This document shows, in pieces, positions 35,192 through 43,628 of a DNA stretch of 64,000 nucleotides. The stretch comes from Streptomyces gilvus (lineage in GTDB: Bacteria; Actinomycetota; Actinomycetes; Streptomycetales; Streptomycetaceae). A program made the translations under genes and the position numbers. How positions within the stretch are numbered: the stretch's first letter is position 1; every line of letters starts with the position of its first letter. The notes under the pieces are model-generated. The model was given only the letters and a program-made list of their open reading frames with translations. It had not been told where the DNA came from and ran no database searches. Where the stretch lies: the NCBI RefSeq assembly GCF_022513565.1, contig NZ_JAKWBE010000026.1, positions 1-64,000 of the forward strand. The letters run 5' to 3'.

Positions 35192-35950
35192 ATGACGGAG
35201 AGGGAATCGAAGACCGCGGTGGTGACCGGCGCGGGGTCCGGGATCGGACGGGCGGTCGCCGTGGAACTGTTGCGGGCGGGCTGGTCGGTGGCGCTGGCGG
35301 GGCGGCGGCCCGGGACGCTGGCGGAGACGGCGGCACTGGTGCCCGAGGGGGCCTCGGTGGCCGTACGCACCGACGTGTCGCAACCGGAGGACGTCGCCGC
35401 GCTGTTCGCGGCCGCCGTGGAGCGGTTCGGGCGGGTGGACCTGCTGTTCAACAACGCGGGGACGTTCGGGCCGGGCGGGGTGCCGGTGGAGGAGCTGCCG
35501 TACGACGCGTGGCGGCATGTGGTGGACACCAACCTCAACGGGGCGTTCCTGTGCGCGCAGGCGGCCTTCCGGCAGATGAAGGAGCAGGACCCGCAGGGCG
35601 GACGGATCATCAACAACGGCTCGATCTCGGCGCATACGCCCCGGCCGCTGTCCGTCGCCTACACGGCGACCAAGCACGCGCTGACCGGTCTGACCAAGTC
35701 GCTGTCCCTGGACGGGCGGCCGTACCGGATCGCGGTGGGGCAGATCGACATCGGCAACGCGGCGACCGACATGACGCGGCGGATGGAGACGGGGGCGTTG
35801 CAGGCGGACGGTTCGGTGGTGCCGGAGCCGGTGATGGACGTCGCCGATGTGGCGCGCACCGTGCGGCACATGGCGGAGCTGCCGCTGGAGGCGAACGTGC
35901 AGTTCGCGACGGTGCTGGCCACCGCGATGCCCTACGTGGGGCGGGGCTGA
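35192..35950 (+). CDS. short-chain dehydrogenase/reductase
   Basis: The 252-residue protein has the classical SDR pattern: TGAGSGIGRAVA cofactor loop, NNAGTFG, NGSIS catalytic Ser and YTATK (YxxxK). The cofactor-binding residues AGRRPGT suggest preference for NADP(H), but this is inference. The start is ATG 35192. No ribosome binding site precedes it, and TACGCT at about -10 to -15 is a possible -10 hexamer, so a leaderless message is possible. It probably acts on a small keto or hydroxy compound; nothing specifies the substrate. Confidence 0.92.
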   Translation: MTERESKTAVVTGAGSGIGRAVAVELLRAGWSVALAGRRPGTLAETAALVPEGASVAVRTDVSQPEDVAALFAAAVERFGRVDLLFNNAGTFGPGGVPVEELPYDAWRHVVDTNLNGAFLCAQAAFRQMKEQDPQGGRIINNGSISAHTPRPLSVAYTATKHALTGLTKSLSLDGRPYRIAVGQIDIGNAATDMTRRMETGALQADGSVVPEPVMDVADVARTVRHMAELPLEANVQFATVLATAMPYVGRG

Positions 35951-36103
35951 CGGGGCCGACCGACCGTCAACTCGTCAACTCTTACAAATGGAATTTCAGG
36001 ATCCGGACCATTGCGGCCGGTCGCGGGCCTATGCTCAAATCGCCTACACAGGAGCTTCACACTTGGGTGGATGAAGTTCCGCAGGCCACACCGAGGGGGG
36101 AAG

Positions 36104-36188
36104 GCGGCAGCCGTTCCACCGCACCGGGTGGGGGTGGATCCCGCGTGGGACCGCGGGGTACGCACCGGTGCGTCGGAACGGCTGCCGC
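36104..36188. terminator. long inverted repeat between convergent genes
   Basis: Fourteen-base arms, GCGGCAGCCGTTCC (36104-36117) and GGAACGGCTGCCGC (36175-36188), are perfectly complementary around a 57-nt loop. The loop itself contains the palindrome ACGCACCGGTGCGT (36160-36173). The element ends 5 bp before the stop of the carboxypeptidase gene and could end transcription from both sides. The stretch 35951-36103 holds no gene I can support. Confidence 0.5.
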
Positions 36189-36193
36189 GAACG

Positions 36194-37330
36194 TCAACCG
36201 GTCTGCCCCGCCCCGCCCTTGCGCCGTCTGCGCAGCGCCCACGCCCCGCCCGCCAGCAGGGCGACCGTGCCGCCCGCGCCCTCCAGCAGCTTCCAGGACG
36301 AGGACCCGCCCGCCACCGCGCCCGGCGCCCCGGCGGCCGCGTGGGCGCTCTTCCCGCCCGGTGCCGCCTTCGTCCCGCCCTCGCTCAGCGGTTCGACCAG
36401 CGTGCCGACCGCCGGCGCCGAACCGCCCTTCGTGAAGCCCCAGTCGAGCAGCGCGGCCGTCTCCTCGTAGACGGCGTTGTACCCGCTCTTCGGATGCATC
36501 ACGGTCACCAGCAGGGTCCGCCCGCCGCGGGTCGCCGCGCCGGTGAAGGTGTTGCCGGCGTTGCTGGTGTAGCCGTTCTTGACGCCGATCAGCCCGTCGT
36601 ACGTCTTCACGCCCCACGCGCCCGTGAGCAGGCGGTCGGTGTTCTGGATCTGGAAGGTCTTCCTGCCGCCGGCCGGGAAGTCCGCGGTCCGGGTGTGGCA
36701 GTACGCGCGGAAGTCGGGGTCCTTCAGGCCGTGCCGGGCGAAGAGGGTGAGGTCGTAGGCGGAGGAGAGCTGTCCCTTGTGGTCGAAGCCGTCGGGGCTG
36801 ACCACATGGGTGTCCAGGGCCTGCAGGTCCTCCGCCTTGGCCTGCATCTCCTCGACCGTCCTCGCGACACCGCCGTTCATATGGGCCAGGACGTGCACGG
36901 CGTCGTTGCCGGAGCGGAGGAAGACGCCCTGCCACAACTGCTCGACGGTGTAGGTGATCCCGGGTTTGACGCCGACCAGGCTGGAGCCGGAGGGGACGTC
37001 GGCGAGCTCGGCGTCGGTGACGGTGTGCCGCTCGGTGGGGGCGAACTTCTTCAGCACGGTGTCGGCGAAGAGCATCTTCAGCGTCGACGCGGGCGCGAGA
37101 CGCCGGTGCGCGTTGAAGGAGGCGAGCACCTCTCCGCTGTCGCAGTCGGCGACCAGCCACGCGGCGGCGGTGAGTTTCCGGGGCAGTGCGGTGCCCTGAA
37201 TTCCGGCGCGGGCGAGACGGGCGCCGCCGACGACGGTCGTGGCGTGCGCGGGGGTCGCCGAGGCGAGCGGAATCGCGGCGGCGGCAAGACCCAGCGCGGC
37301 ACGCCGGGAGAGCGGGGAGGAACCGTGCAT
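36194..37330 (-). CDS. D-alanyl-D-alanine carboxypeptidase, S11/DacC type
   Basis: The 378-residue protein has a twin-arginine-like signal (SPLSRRAALGLAAAAIPLASATPAHA), then the PBP active-site triad: SxxK at Ser82/Lys85 (ASTLK), SxN at 140-142 (RSGND) and KNG at 251-253 in place of KTG. A C-terminal single helix plus basic tail (ALLAGGAWALRRRRKGG) anchors it. S11 enzymes trim the terminal D-Ala from peptidoglycan pentapeptides outside the cell. The KNG variation is seen in some actinobacterial members. It is divergent from the MacB-like ABC genes. Confidence 0.93.
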   Translation of the reverse strand: MHGSSPLSRRAALGLAAAAIPLASATPAHATTVVGGARLARAGIQGTALPRKLTAAAWLVADCDSGEVLASFNAHRRLAPASTLKMLFADTVLKKFAPTERHTVTDAELADVPSGSSLVGVKPGITYTVEQLWQGVFLRSGNDAVHVLAHMNGGVARTVEEMQAKAEDLQALDTHVVSPDGFDHKGQLSSAYDLTLFARHGLKDPDFRAYCHTRTADFPAGGRKTFQIQNTDRLLTGAWGVKTYDGLIGVKNGYTSNAGNTFTGAATRGGRTLLVTVMHPKSGYNAVYEETAALLDWGFTKGGSAPAVGTLVEPLSEGGTKAAPGGKSAHAAAGAPGAVAGGSSSWKLLEGAGGTVALLAGGAWALRRRRKGGAGQTG

Positions 37331-37530
37331 CCCCGGACCGTAACACCCACTGAACAGGGGCTTCCTGGCAGTAACCCCTCCACTTCTCAGGAATTACCTG
37401 TCTTACGAAACTTTGAAGGCAAACCCCGGTTTCTCAGCTCGGACACATCTTTTACTCAGTGCGACGCAAAGGTTCCTCCATAACTTGTGGCAGCGCCCAC
37501 AGCGGGCGCCAAGAACCTGCGAGGAACGGG

Positions 37531-39006
37531 ATGTTTGGCATCTATCTCAAGCGCGAACTGAGCCGCAGAAAGAAAGCGGCTCTGGTCATCGCCATGGGTC
37601 TGGCGCTCGGTATCGCGCTGGTGATCACCGTCAACTCGGTGTCGGCCGGCATGACTCAGGCTCAGGGCAAGGTCCTCAAGTCGCTGTACGGCCTCGGGAC
37701 CGACATGACCGTGACCAAGTCGCAGTCGGCGCCCAAGGCGGGCAGCTCCCAGGGCCCGAACTTCCAGTTCGACGCCAAGTCGAGCAGCAGCACCAAGCAG
37801 AGCTCGGACCGGGTGATGACCCAGGGCGGTCAGGCTCTGGCGTCCTCCCTGGTCACCAAGGTCGCCGCGCAGAAGGGCGTGTCCGCCGCGGTCGGCGCGA
37901 TCACCCTGAACGTGACCAAGGTCGACGGCTCCTTCACCCAGGGCAAGGCGAAGAGCTCCACGAGCAGCAGCAGCGGCAGCCAGCAGCAGGGCGGCCCCGG
38001 CGGTGGCGGCAACAGCAGTGGCGGCGGCCAGCCGCAGGTCCAGGGCGGCGGCGCCTCCTTCGACGTCAACTCCTACTCGGCGGCCGGCGTCGACGTCACC
38101 GACCAGGAGCTCGGCCCGCTGGCCACCTCGAAGATCACCTCAGGGAAGACGTTCACCTCGTCGCAGACCACCGCCAAGGTCGCCGTGGTCAGCGCCTCGT
38201 ACGCCAAGTCCAAGAAGTACAAGGTCGGCTCGACCTTCAAGATCTCCGGCACCACGTACACGGTCATCGGCATCGCGACGCCCGACAGCGGGGATTCCAC
38301 CGTCGACGTCTTCCTGCCGCTGAAGCAGGCGCAGGCGCTGGGCGACGCCAAGAACAAGGTCACCACGATCTACGTCAAGGCCACCGACTCCAAGCAGATC
38401 TCCACCGTGAAGAAGGAGATCCAGTCCAACATCTCCGGTACGACGGTCACCACCTCCGCCGACCTGGCCTCCACCGTCTCCGGTTCGCTGTCCACCGCGT
38501 CGAACCTGGCCACCAGCGTCGGCAAGTGGCTGTCGATCGCGGTGCTCGCGGCCGCGTTCCTGGTGGCGGCGCTGCTGACCTCCTCGGCCGTCTCCCGCCG
38601 GGTGCGTGAGTTCGGCACGCTGAAGGCGCTCGGCTGGCCGAGCCGCAAGGTGACCCGGCAGGTCGTCGGCGAGTCCATGGTCAACGGCCTGATCGGCGGC
38701 GCCCTCGGCATCGCGCTCGGCCTCGCGGCCGCCTACGCGGTCACCGCGGTCAGCCCGAAGCTGACCGCGCAGCTCGGCAGCACGGGCGGCGGCACGGGCG
38801 GACCCGGCGGCGGTCCGGGCGGGGGCGGACCCGGCCGGCAGTCGGCCTCCACCACCATGGAGATCGCCCTGTCCGCCCCGGTCTCCCTGACCACCATCGC
38901 CCTCGCGGTGGCCCTGGCGGTCACCGGCGGTCTGATCGCCGGCGCGATGGGCGGCTGGCGCGCCTCCCGTATGCGCCCCGCGGACGCCCTGCGCAGCGTC
39001 TCGTAA
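37531..39006 (+). CDS. MacB/FtsX-like ABC transporter permease
   Basis: The 491-residue protein has one N-terminal helix (KAALVIAMGLALGIALVITVNS). A large extracellular domain follows, interrupted by Ser/Gly/Gln-rich low-complexity stretches (SSTSSSSGSQQQGGPGGGG). Three C-terminal helices carry the FtsX signature segment REFGTLKALGWPSRKV and end MRPADALRSVS. This is the mechanotransmission ABC type, moving substrates or signals rather than small molecules. The start is ATG 37531 behind GAGGAACGGG. Its ATPase is the next gene. The extracellular Gly/Ser tracts are unusually long. Confidence 0.92.
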   Translation: MFGIYLKRELSRRKKAALVIAMGLALGIALVITVNSVSAGMTQAQGKVLKSLYGLGTDMTVTKSQSAPKAGSSQGPNFQFDAKSSSSTKQSSDRVMTQGGQALASSLVTKVAAQKGVSAAVGAITLNVTKVDGSFTQGKAKSSTSSSSGSQQQGGPGGGGNSSGGGQPQVQGGGASFDVNSYSAAGVDVTDQELGPLATSKITSGKTFTSSQTTAKVAVVSASYAKSKKYKVGSTFKISGTTYTVIGIATPDSGDSTVDVFLPLKQAQALGDAKNKVTTIYVKATDSKQISTVKKEIQSNISGTTVTTSADLASTVSGSLSTASNLATSVGKWLSIAVLAAAFLVAALLTSSAVSRRVREFGTLKALGWPSRKVTRQVVGESMVNGLIGGALGIALGLAAAYAVTAVSPKLTAQLGSTGGGTGGPGGGPGGGGPGRQSASTTMEIALSAPVSLTTIALAVALAVTGGLIAGAMGGWRASRMRPADALRSVS

Positions 39007-39020
39007 CGCACCCCCAAGCC

Positions 39021-39058
39021 GGGGCGCCGCCTCCCTCTCCCCCCGGACGCGGCGCCCC
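39021..39058. terminator. hairpin between ABC permease and ATPase
   Basis: Ten-base arms GGGGCGCCGC (39021-39030) and GCGGCGCCCC (39049-39058) are perfectly complementary around an 18-nt C-rich loop. The element lies 15 bases after the permease stop and 26 before the ATPase start, so it may attenuate the second gene or protect the first gene's message from 3' decay. Confidence 0.5.
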
Positions 39059-39084
39059 ACCCCTACGTTCCTGTGGAGAACCCC

Positions 39085-39795
39085 ATGTACAGACTCACCG
39101 GCGTCACCAAGCGCTACTCGCGGGGCAAGGAGACGGTGGAGGCGCTGCGCGGCATCGACCTCACCATCGAGGACGGCGACCAACTGGTCATCCAGGGCCC
39201 GACGGGCGGCGGCAAGTCGACGCTGCTGCAGATGATCGGCGGGCTGGACCGCCCGACCGAGGGCAGCGTCGAGTTCGACGGCGTCGACCTGGCCCGTATC
39301 GGCGAGACGAGGCTGACCCGGGTGCGGGCCGAGAACATCGGCATCATCTTCCAGTCGTTCAACCTCATCCCGACCCTCACCGCCCAGGAGAACGTCGAGA
39401 CGGCCCTCGTACCCCTCGGCGTGAAGCCCGCCGAGCGCCGCGAGCGGGCGGCGGAGGCCCTGCGCTCGGTGGGCCTCGGCGAACGCCTCGGTCACGCGCC
39501 CGCCGAGCTCTCCGGCGGCCAGCAGCAGCGCGTCGCGATCGCCCGCGCGCTGGTCAAGCGGCCCAAGGTGCTCCTCGCCGACGAGCCCACCGGCAACCTC
39601 GACGAGGGCACCCGCGACGACATCATGGCCCTGCTGGAGGGGCTGTGGCGCGAGCACGGGCTGACCTTCGTCATGGTCACCCACGACTCATCCATCGCCC
39701 GCCGCGCCCCCCGCCTGGCCACCATCAAGGCCGGGCAACTGACCCTGACGGAGCAGGGCGACGGACGGTACGCACAGCAGTCGTCCGTGTCCTAG
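39085..39795 (+). CDS. ABC transporter ATP-binding protein, MacB/LolD type
   Basis: The 236-residue ATPase has Walker A GPTGGGKST, the Q-loop segment GIIFQSFNLIPTLTAQENV, signature LSGGQQQRVAIARAL, Walker B VLLADEPTGNLD and the H-loop MVTHDSSIARRAPR. It is typical of the MacB/LolD class that pairs with FtsX-like permeases. The start is ATG 39085 with GGAG about nine bases upstream; a GTG four codons earlier is less likely. It is the ATPase partner of the preceding permease. Confidence 0.94.
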   Translation: MYRLTGVTKRYSRGKETVEALRGIDLTIEDGDQLVIQGPTGGGKSTLLQMIGGLDRPTEGSVEFDGVDLARIGETRLTRVRAENIGIIFQSFNLIPTLTAQENVETALVPLGVKPAERRERAAEALRSVGLGERLGHAPAELSGGQQQRVAIARALVKRPKVLLADEPTGNLDEGTRDDIMALLEGLWREHGLTFVMVTHDSSIARRAPRLATIKAGQLTLTEQGDGRYAQQSSVS

Positions 39796-39879
39796 CGGTG
39801 TCCTAGCGGGTTGCCCCGACCCTGAGGACGGGTGCGGGACGACCGCCGATGCGGCGGGGAACACGGCCGGCCGAGAGCA

Positions 39880-40170
39880 GGGACTGCCGCGCCCCGCCGA
39901 CATCCGGCGGCACCCCACGGCCCGCCACCGGGGCCGGTCGCCGCAAGACCGCGATCGGCGCGGCGCCCGCGCGGCGAGGGCCGCTCACTCCGCGGAACAC
40001 TAACGCGGGCTGCCGCGCACTGGCGCACCCGGCGGCACCCCACGGCCCGCCACCGGGGCCGGTCGCCGCAAGACCGCGATCGGCCCGGCGCCTGCGCGGC
40101 GAGGGCCGCTCACTCCGCGGAACACGAAGGCGGGCTGCCGCGCACTGGCGCACCCGGCGGCATCCTGCGG
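39880..40170. repeat. 125-bp non-coding tandem repeat array
   Basis: Two full copies (39906-40030, 40031-40155) differ at about 4 of 125 positions. Diverged partial copies lie at both ends (from ~39880 and to ~40170). The 125-bp period is not a multiple of three, so no single frame is conserved through the array, which argues against coding. Each unit is very GC-rich with several self-complementary stretches. It fills the 410-bp gap between the ABC ATPase and the convergent aldo/keto reductase. Confidence 0.85.
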
Positions 40171-40205
40171 CGCAGCCCGCTCGGCGTCCCGGCGGCCCCG
40201 GCTTC

Positions 40206-41192
40206 TCACCTCCCGAGGATCTGGTCGACCTCGGCCAGTTGGGCGGGGGTGAGTGGGCCCTTTGTGAGGGCGGCGGCGTTCTGCTCGGCCTGGGGGACCG
40301 AGCGGAAGCCCGGGATGGGCACCGTGCGCGGGCCGCAGGCCCAGATCCAGGCGAGGGCGCCCTGCGCGGGCGTACGGCCGTCGCTGGTCAGCACGGACCG
40401 CAGCGCGTCCACGCGGGCGACCCAGTCCGCGTCGGCGCCGCCGTTCTCGGTGAAGCCGGGCAGCCAGGCGGGCGGCCGGCTGCGGATGTCCCCGGCCTCC
40501 AGGGCCTGCCCGCTGCGGTGCCTGCCGGACAGCAGCCCCATCGCGAGCGGGCTGCGGTTGACACTGGCGAGATCCAGCTCGTCGCACAGGGCGAGCATCT
40601 CGGGAGCCGGCTGGAAGACGTTGAGCGCGTGCTGCACGGCCGTGCAGTGCTCCCCCTCGGCGAACACGGCGGCGCGGGCTGGGTCGTCGGTGCTCCAGGC
40701 GTAGGCGCGGATCAGCCCCTCGGCCACCAACTCCTCGCAGGCGTCGCGGAGTTCGGCGGCCCGCTCGTGACCGGTGTCGGAGAGGTGCAGCTGGTAGAGG
40801 TCGACGTGGTCGGTGTCCAGGCGCCGGAGCGACGCGGTCAGGGCGCGGCGGACGTACTGCGGGGAGTCGTCGCTGCCGGTGCGGGTGCGGGTGTCCTCGT
40901 CGAAGAGGTTGCCCCACTTGGTGGCGATCACCACCTCGTCCCGGCGCTTGCCGAGGGCACGGCCGAGGACGCGTTCGCTGTGCCCGGCGCCGTAGGTGTC
41001 GGCGGTGTCGAAGAAGGTCACGCCGAGGTCGAGGGCGCGCCGGATCGCCCGTACGGACTCCTCGTCGTCGACCCTGCCCCAGCCCAGCGGCTGCCCGTCG
41101 GCGTCCTGCCACTCGCCTCCAATGGCCCAGCAGCCGAAGCCGAGAGCGCTCACCTCGATACCGCTGCGGCCCAGTGTCCTGTTCGTCTCCAT
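40206..41192 (-). CDS. aldo/keto reductase
   Basis: The 328-residue protein has the AKR barrel features: FFDTADTYGAGHSERVLG (catalytic Asp and Tyr), VVIATKWGNL (Lys) and VDLYQLHLSD (His). The C-terminal NADPH-binding segment IPGFRSVPQAEQNAAAL completes the family pattern. It reduces a carbonyl with NADPH; the physiological substrate is unknown. The start is ATG 41192, with GTG 41198 two codons upstream as an alternative. The gene converges with the ABC ATPase gene across the 125-bp repeat array. Confidence 0.93.
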   Translation of the reverse strand: METNRTLGRSGIEVSALGFGCWAIGGEWQDADGQPLGWGRVDDEESVRAIRRALDLGVTFFDTADTYGAGHSERVLGRALGKRRDEVVIATKWGNLFDEDTRTRTGSDDSPQYVRRALTASLRRLDTDHVDLYQLHLSDTGHERAAELRDACEELVAEGLIRAYAWSTDDPARAAVFAEGEHCTAVQHALNVFQPAPEMLALCDELDLASVNRSPLAMGLLSGRHRSGQALEAGDIRSRPPAWLPGFTENGGADADWVARVDALRSVLTSDGRTPAQGALAWIWACGPRTVPIPGFRSVPQAEQNAAALTKGPLTPAQLAEVDQILGR

Positions 41193-41249
41193 GCCCACGG
41201 ACCCTAGGAGTTGGAGCGCACTTCAGCACAAGAGGAGCGCAGAGGTCTG

Positions 41250-41576
41250 TTACGCCTGCCCGGTCTCGAAGCGGGCGATGCGGCCGTCCTCGGTGACGTC
41301 GAAGCTCCACCGGGTGCGCATCTCGCCCCAGGTGTCGTTGCGGTAGTTCGCGATCAGCGCGCGGCCGCCCTGGGACTCGTTGTCGACGTCCAGATGGCCG
41401 TTGGAGGAGAAGATCTCGCGGTCGATCCACTCGCCGAGGTCGCGGTCGGAGCCGTCGTCCGACATCGTCGCGTCGTCGGTGAGCAGCGACAGGAACGCCT
41501 CGCGGTCATGGGCGTTGACGGCGGCGACGAACGCGCGGACCACCGGGTCGCTGAGTCTGGCGGGCTGAATCGTCAT
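41250..41576 (-). CDS. NTF2/SnoaL-like small protein
   Basis: The 108-residue protein (MTIQPARLSDPVVRAFVAAVNAHDREAFLSLLTDDATMS) fits the SnoaL-like/NTF2 cone fold: a helix with NAHDREAFLSLL followed by TDDATMSDDG and a strand-rich second half. Such domains act as small enzymes, ligand binders or dimerisation modules. It lies immediately upstream (57 bp) of the aldo/keto reductase on the same strand and may be co-transcribed with it. The start is ATG 41576; an earlier in-frame start adds five residues. Confidence 0.85.
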   Translation of the reverse strand: MTIQPARLSDPVVRAFVAAVNAHDREAFLSLLTDDATMSDDGSDRDLGEWIDREIFSSNGHLDVDNESQGGRALIANYRNDTWGEMRTRWSFDVTEDGRIARFETGQA

Positions 41577-41726
41577 GCCAGCCAGACTCACACCGCTCCC
41601 CCGGCGCCGCCACCCGAACGTTCACCCGGCATCTGGCCCGGGTGACCGAGCGCTCCCTCGGCTCCCGCTCCTGAGACTCCCCGGCGCCGGACCCCTTCCG
41701 GCGCACCGGGCTCCCTCGCTCCCTCG

Positions 41727-41795
41727 TGTCGGGCACCCTTCTCGCTCAATGTCGGGCACCCTTCTCCCTCAATATTGGGCACTCTATTGACCGCC
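41727..41795. promoter_or_regulatory. three 23-bp direct repeats overlapping an MFS promoter
   Basis: The unit TGTCGGGCACCCTTCTCGCTCAA begins at 41727, recurs almost exactly at 41750, and in weakened form at 41773 (TATTGGGCAC...). The third copy overlaps the -35 element at 41787. A 23-bp period is close to two helical turns, so a regulator could sit on one face of the DNA. Confidence 0.7.
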
Positions 41796-41816
41796 GTTGA
41801 AAAAACGCCCTACATT
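41787..41816 (+). promoter_or_regulatory. promoter of the MFS transporter gene
   Basis: TTGACC (41787-41792) and TACATT (41811-41816) are separated by 18 bp, a good match to the vegetative sigma-70-type consensus in Streptomyces. Transcription would start at about 41823, 50 bp upstream of the GTG start of the pump gene. Confidence 0.7.
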
Positions 41817-41872
41817 CGCAGCGTTTCACGGCGCCGTCATCCCCCGTACACCCGCTCAAAGGGGAGCCCCTC

Positions 41873-43489
41873 GTGTCCACCGAAACGCACACCCAACCCG
41901 GGTCCACCGCCGCCGGACCCGCGTCCGGCGGCCTGCCCGTCGGCACCCTGGTCGCCGGCTGCTTCGCGGTCTGCCTGGCCCAGATCGCCCTCGCCATGCC
42001 CGCCACGCTCAACGGCCTGTTCCAGGAGGACCTGCATCCGGTCGGCTCCCAGCTGACCTGGATCTCGGACGCCTTCCTGCTGCCCGTGTCCGTCCTGGAG
42101 CTGACCTTCGGCGTCCTCGGCGACCTCTTCGGCCGCAAGCGGCTGCTGGTCGGCGGCGGCGGTCTGCTGGTGGCCGGCGAGGCCCTGGCCGCCGCCAGCA
42201 CCGGCATCCACATGCTCTGGGTGGGCCAGGCCATCGCCGGCCTGGGCGCGGCGGCGCTCTTCCCGACCTCGCTCGCGATGATCGCCGCGGGCACCCACTC
42301 CGCGCGCGACCGCGCCCGTACGATCACGATCTGGGCGGCCGCCCTGTCCAGCGGCGGTTTCGTCGCCCCGGTCCTCGGCGGCATCACCGGCAACTACGGC
42401 TCCTGGCGCTGGGCGTTCATCGTGGTGACCGGCCTCGCCGTGATCAGCACGCTGCTCAGCCAGCTCTTCGCGCAGAACTCCAGTGCCCCGGAAGGCCGTT
42501 CGCTCGACCTCGCCGGCCAGATCACCATCGGCGTCGGCATGTTCGCCCTGCTGTACGCGGTCATCCAGGGCCCGGCGGACGGCTGGACGGCGACCCCCGT
42601 GGTGATCGCGTACGTGGTCGCGGCCCTGTTCATCGGGCTGTTCCTGCTGGCCGAACACCGGGCCGCCTCCCCGCTGCTGCGGCTCGACCTGTTCAAGAAC
42701 CGGGCGTTCGCGGTGGCGTCGTTCGTCGCGGTGGTCGGCATGTTCAGCTACCTCGGCACCGCCTACGCCACCAGCATCCGGCTCGGCCCGATCCAGCACC
42801 AGAGCCCCCTGCGCGGCTCGTTCGCGTTCATCCTCCTCAACGCCTGGACGCTGCTGTTGATGCCGCTGATCTCCCGGCTGCTGGAGCGGGTCAGCCCGCG
42901 CTGGGTGCTCGGCGCGGGACTCGCACTGATGGCGACCGGTGACTTCATCGCCGCGACGCTCTCGGTCCACGACCGCGCGCTGACCTCCCTCATCCTCCCC
43001 ATCGGTCTGGTCGGCATCGGCTTCGCGCTCACCGTCTCCTCCATCACCGCGACCGCCGTGAACACCGTGGAGGTCCACTACGCGGGCATGGCCAGCGCCT
43101 CGACGAGCCTGCTGCGCGACTTCGGCTTCACGCTCGGCCCGGCCGTCATCGGCGCGATCGCGCTGAGCCGCGCGGCCGACGAGTTCACCCGGAACCTCGC
43201 CTCCTCCGGCCTCTCCGCCCAGGTCAAGGCGGCCGCCGGACAGGTCGCCGCCGAGGGCGGCCCGCTCGCCTCCAACTCGGTCCCGCCGGCCTCACCCCCT
43301 GGCGGCGCCGTCCCCATCGCCCTGGAGGCCCTCGGCAACGGCTACACCGTCGGTTACGTCGTCTGCGGCATCGCCGCCCTCGCGTGCTGCCTGCTCAGCG
43401 TGGTCGCCCTGCGCGGCAAGGGCGACCAGGACGCGACGGTGGGCATCGAGAAGGAGGAGGAAGCGGCGTCGGCCACGGCGATCCGATGA
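41873..43489 (+). CDS. MFS transporter, DHA2 type
   Basis: The 538-residue protein has about 14 predicted helices and the DHA2 features VGSQLTWISDAFLLPVSVLEL and GDLFGRKRLLVGG. A motif-C-like segment (AALSSGGFVAPVLGGITGN) follows. A hydrophilic loop near the C-terminus (~residues 440-480) holds Ala/Gly/Pro-rich sequence. It is a drug or metabolite exporter of unknown substrate. The start is GTG 41873 behind GGGGAG. Upstream are a clear promoter and three 23-bp repeats, so its expression is probably regulated; it appears monocistronic. Confidence 0.93.
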   Translation: MSTETHTQPGSTAAGPASGGLPVGTLVAGCFAVCLAQIALAMPATLNGLFQEDLHPVGSQLTWISDAFLLPVSVLELTFGVLGDLFGRKRLLVGGGGLLVAGEALAAASTGIHMLWVGQAIAGLGAAALFPTSLAMIAAGTHSARDRARTITIWAAALSSGGFVAPVLGGITGNYGSWRWAFIVVTGLAVISTLLSQLFAQNSSAPEGRSLDLAGQITIGVGMFALLYAVIQGPADGWTATPVVIAYVVAALFIGLFLLAEHRAASPLLRLDLFKNRAFAVASFVAVVGMFSYLGTAYATSIRLGPIQHQSPLRGSFAFILLNAWTLLLMPLISRLLERVSPRWVLGAGLALMATGDFIAATLSVHDRALTSLILPIGLVGIGFALTVSSITATAVNTVEVHYAGMASASTSLLRDFGFTLGPAVIGAIALSRAADEFTRNLASSGLSAQVKAAAGQVAAEGGPLASNSVPPASPPGGAVPIALEALGNGYTVGYVVCGIAALACCLLSVVALRGKGDQDATVGIEKEEEAASATAIR

Positions 43490-43628
43490 CCAAGGTCTTG
43501 GAGCGACGGTGATCCGGTCACCGCGGCGTCACAGCTGACGCACAGGGGAACCCCACGTGAGGCCGTCCGGTCTCCATCGGCGAGCGCCGGCGGAGACCGG
43601 CGCCGCGTATCCGACCTCGGGGGACCTC

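Noticed and set aside
39803..40153. Minus-strand open frame across the 125-bp array
   Set aside because: The period is not a multiple of three, so the repeat is translated in different frames in each copy; no protein-level repeat is preserved.
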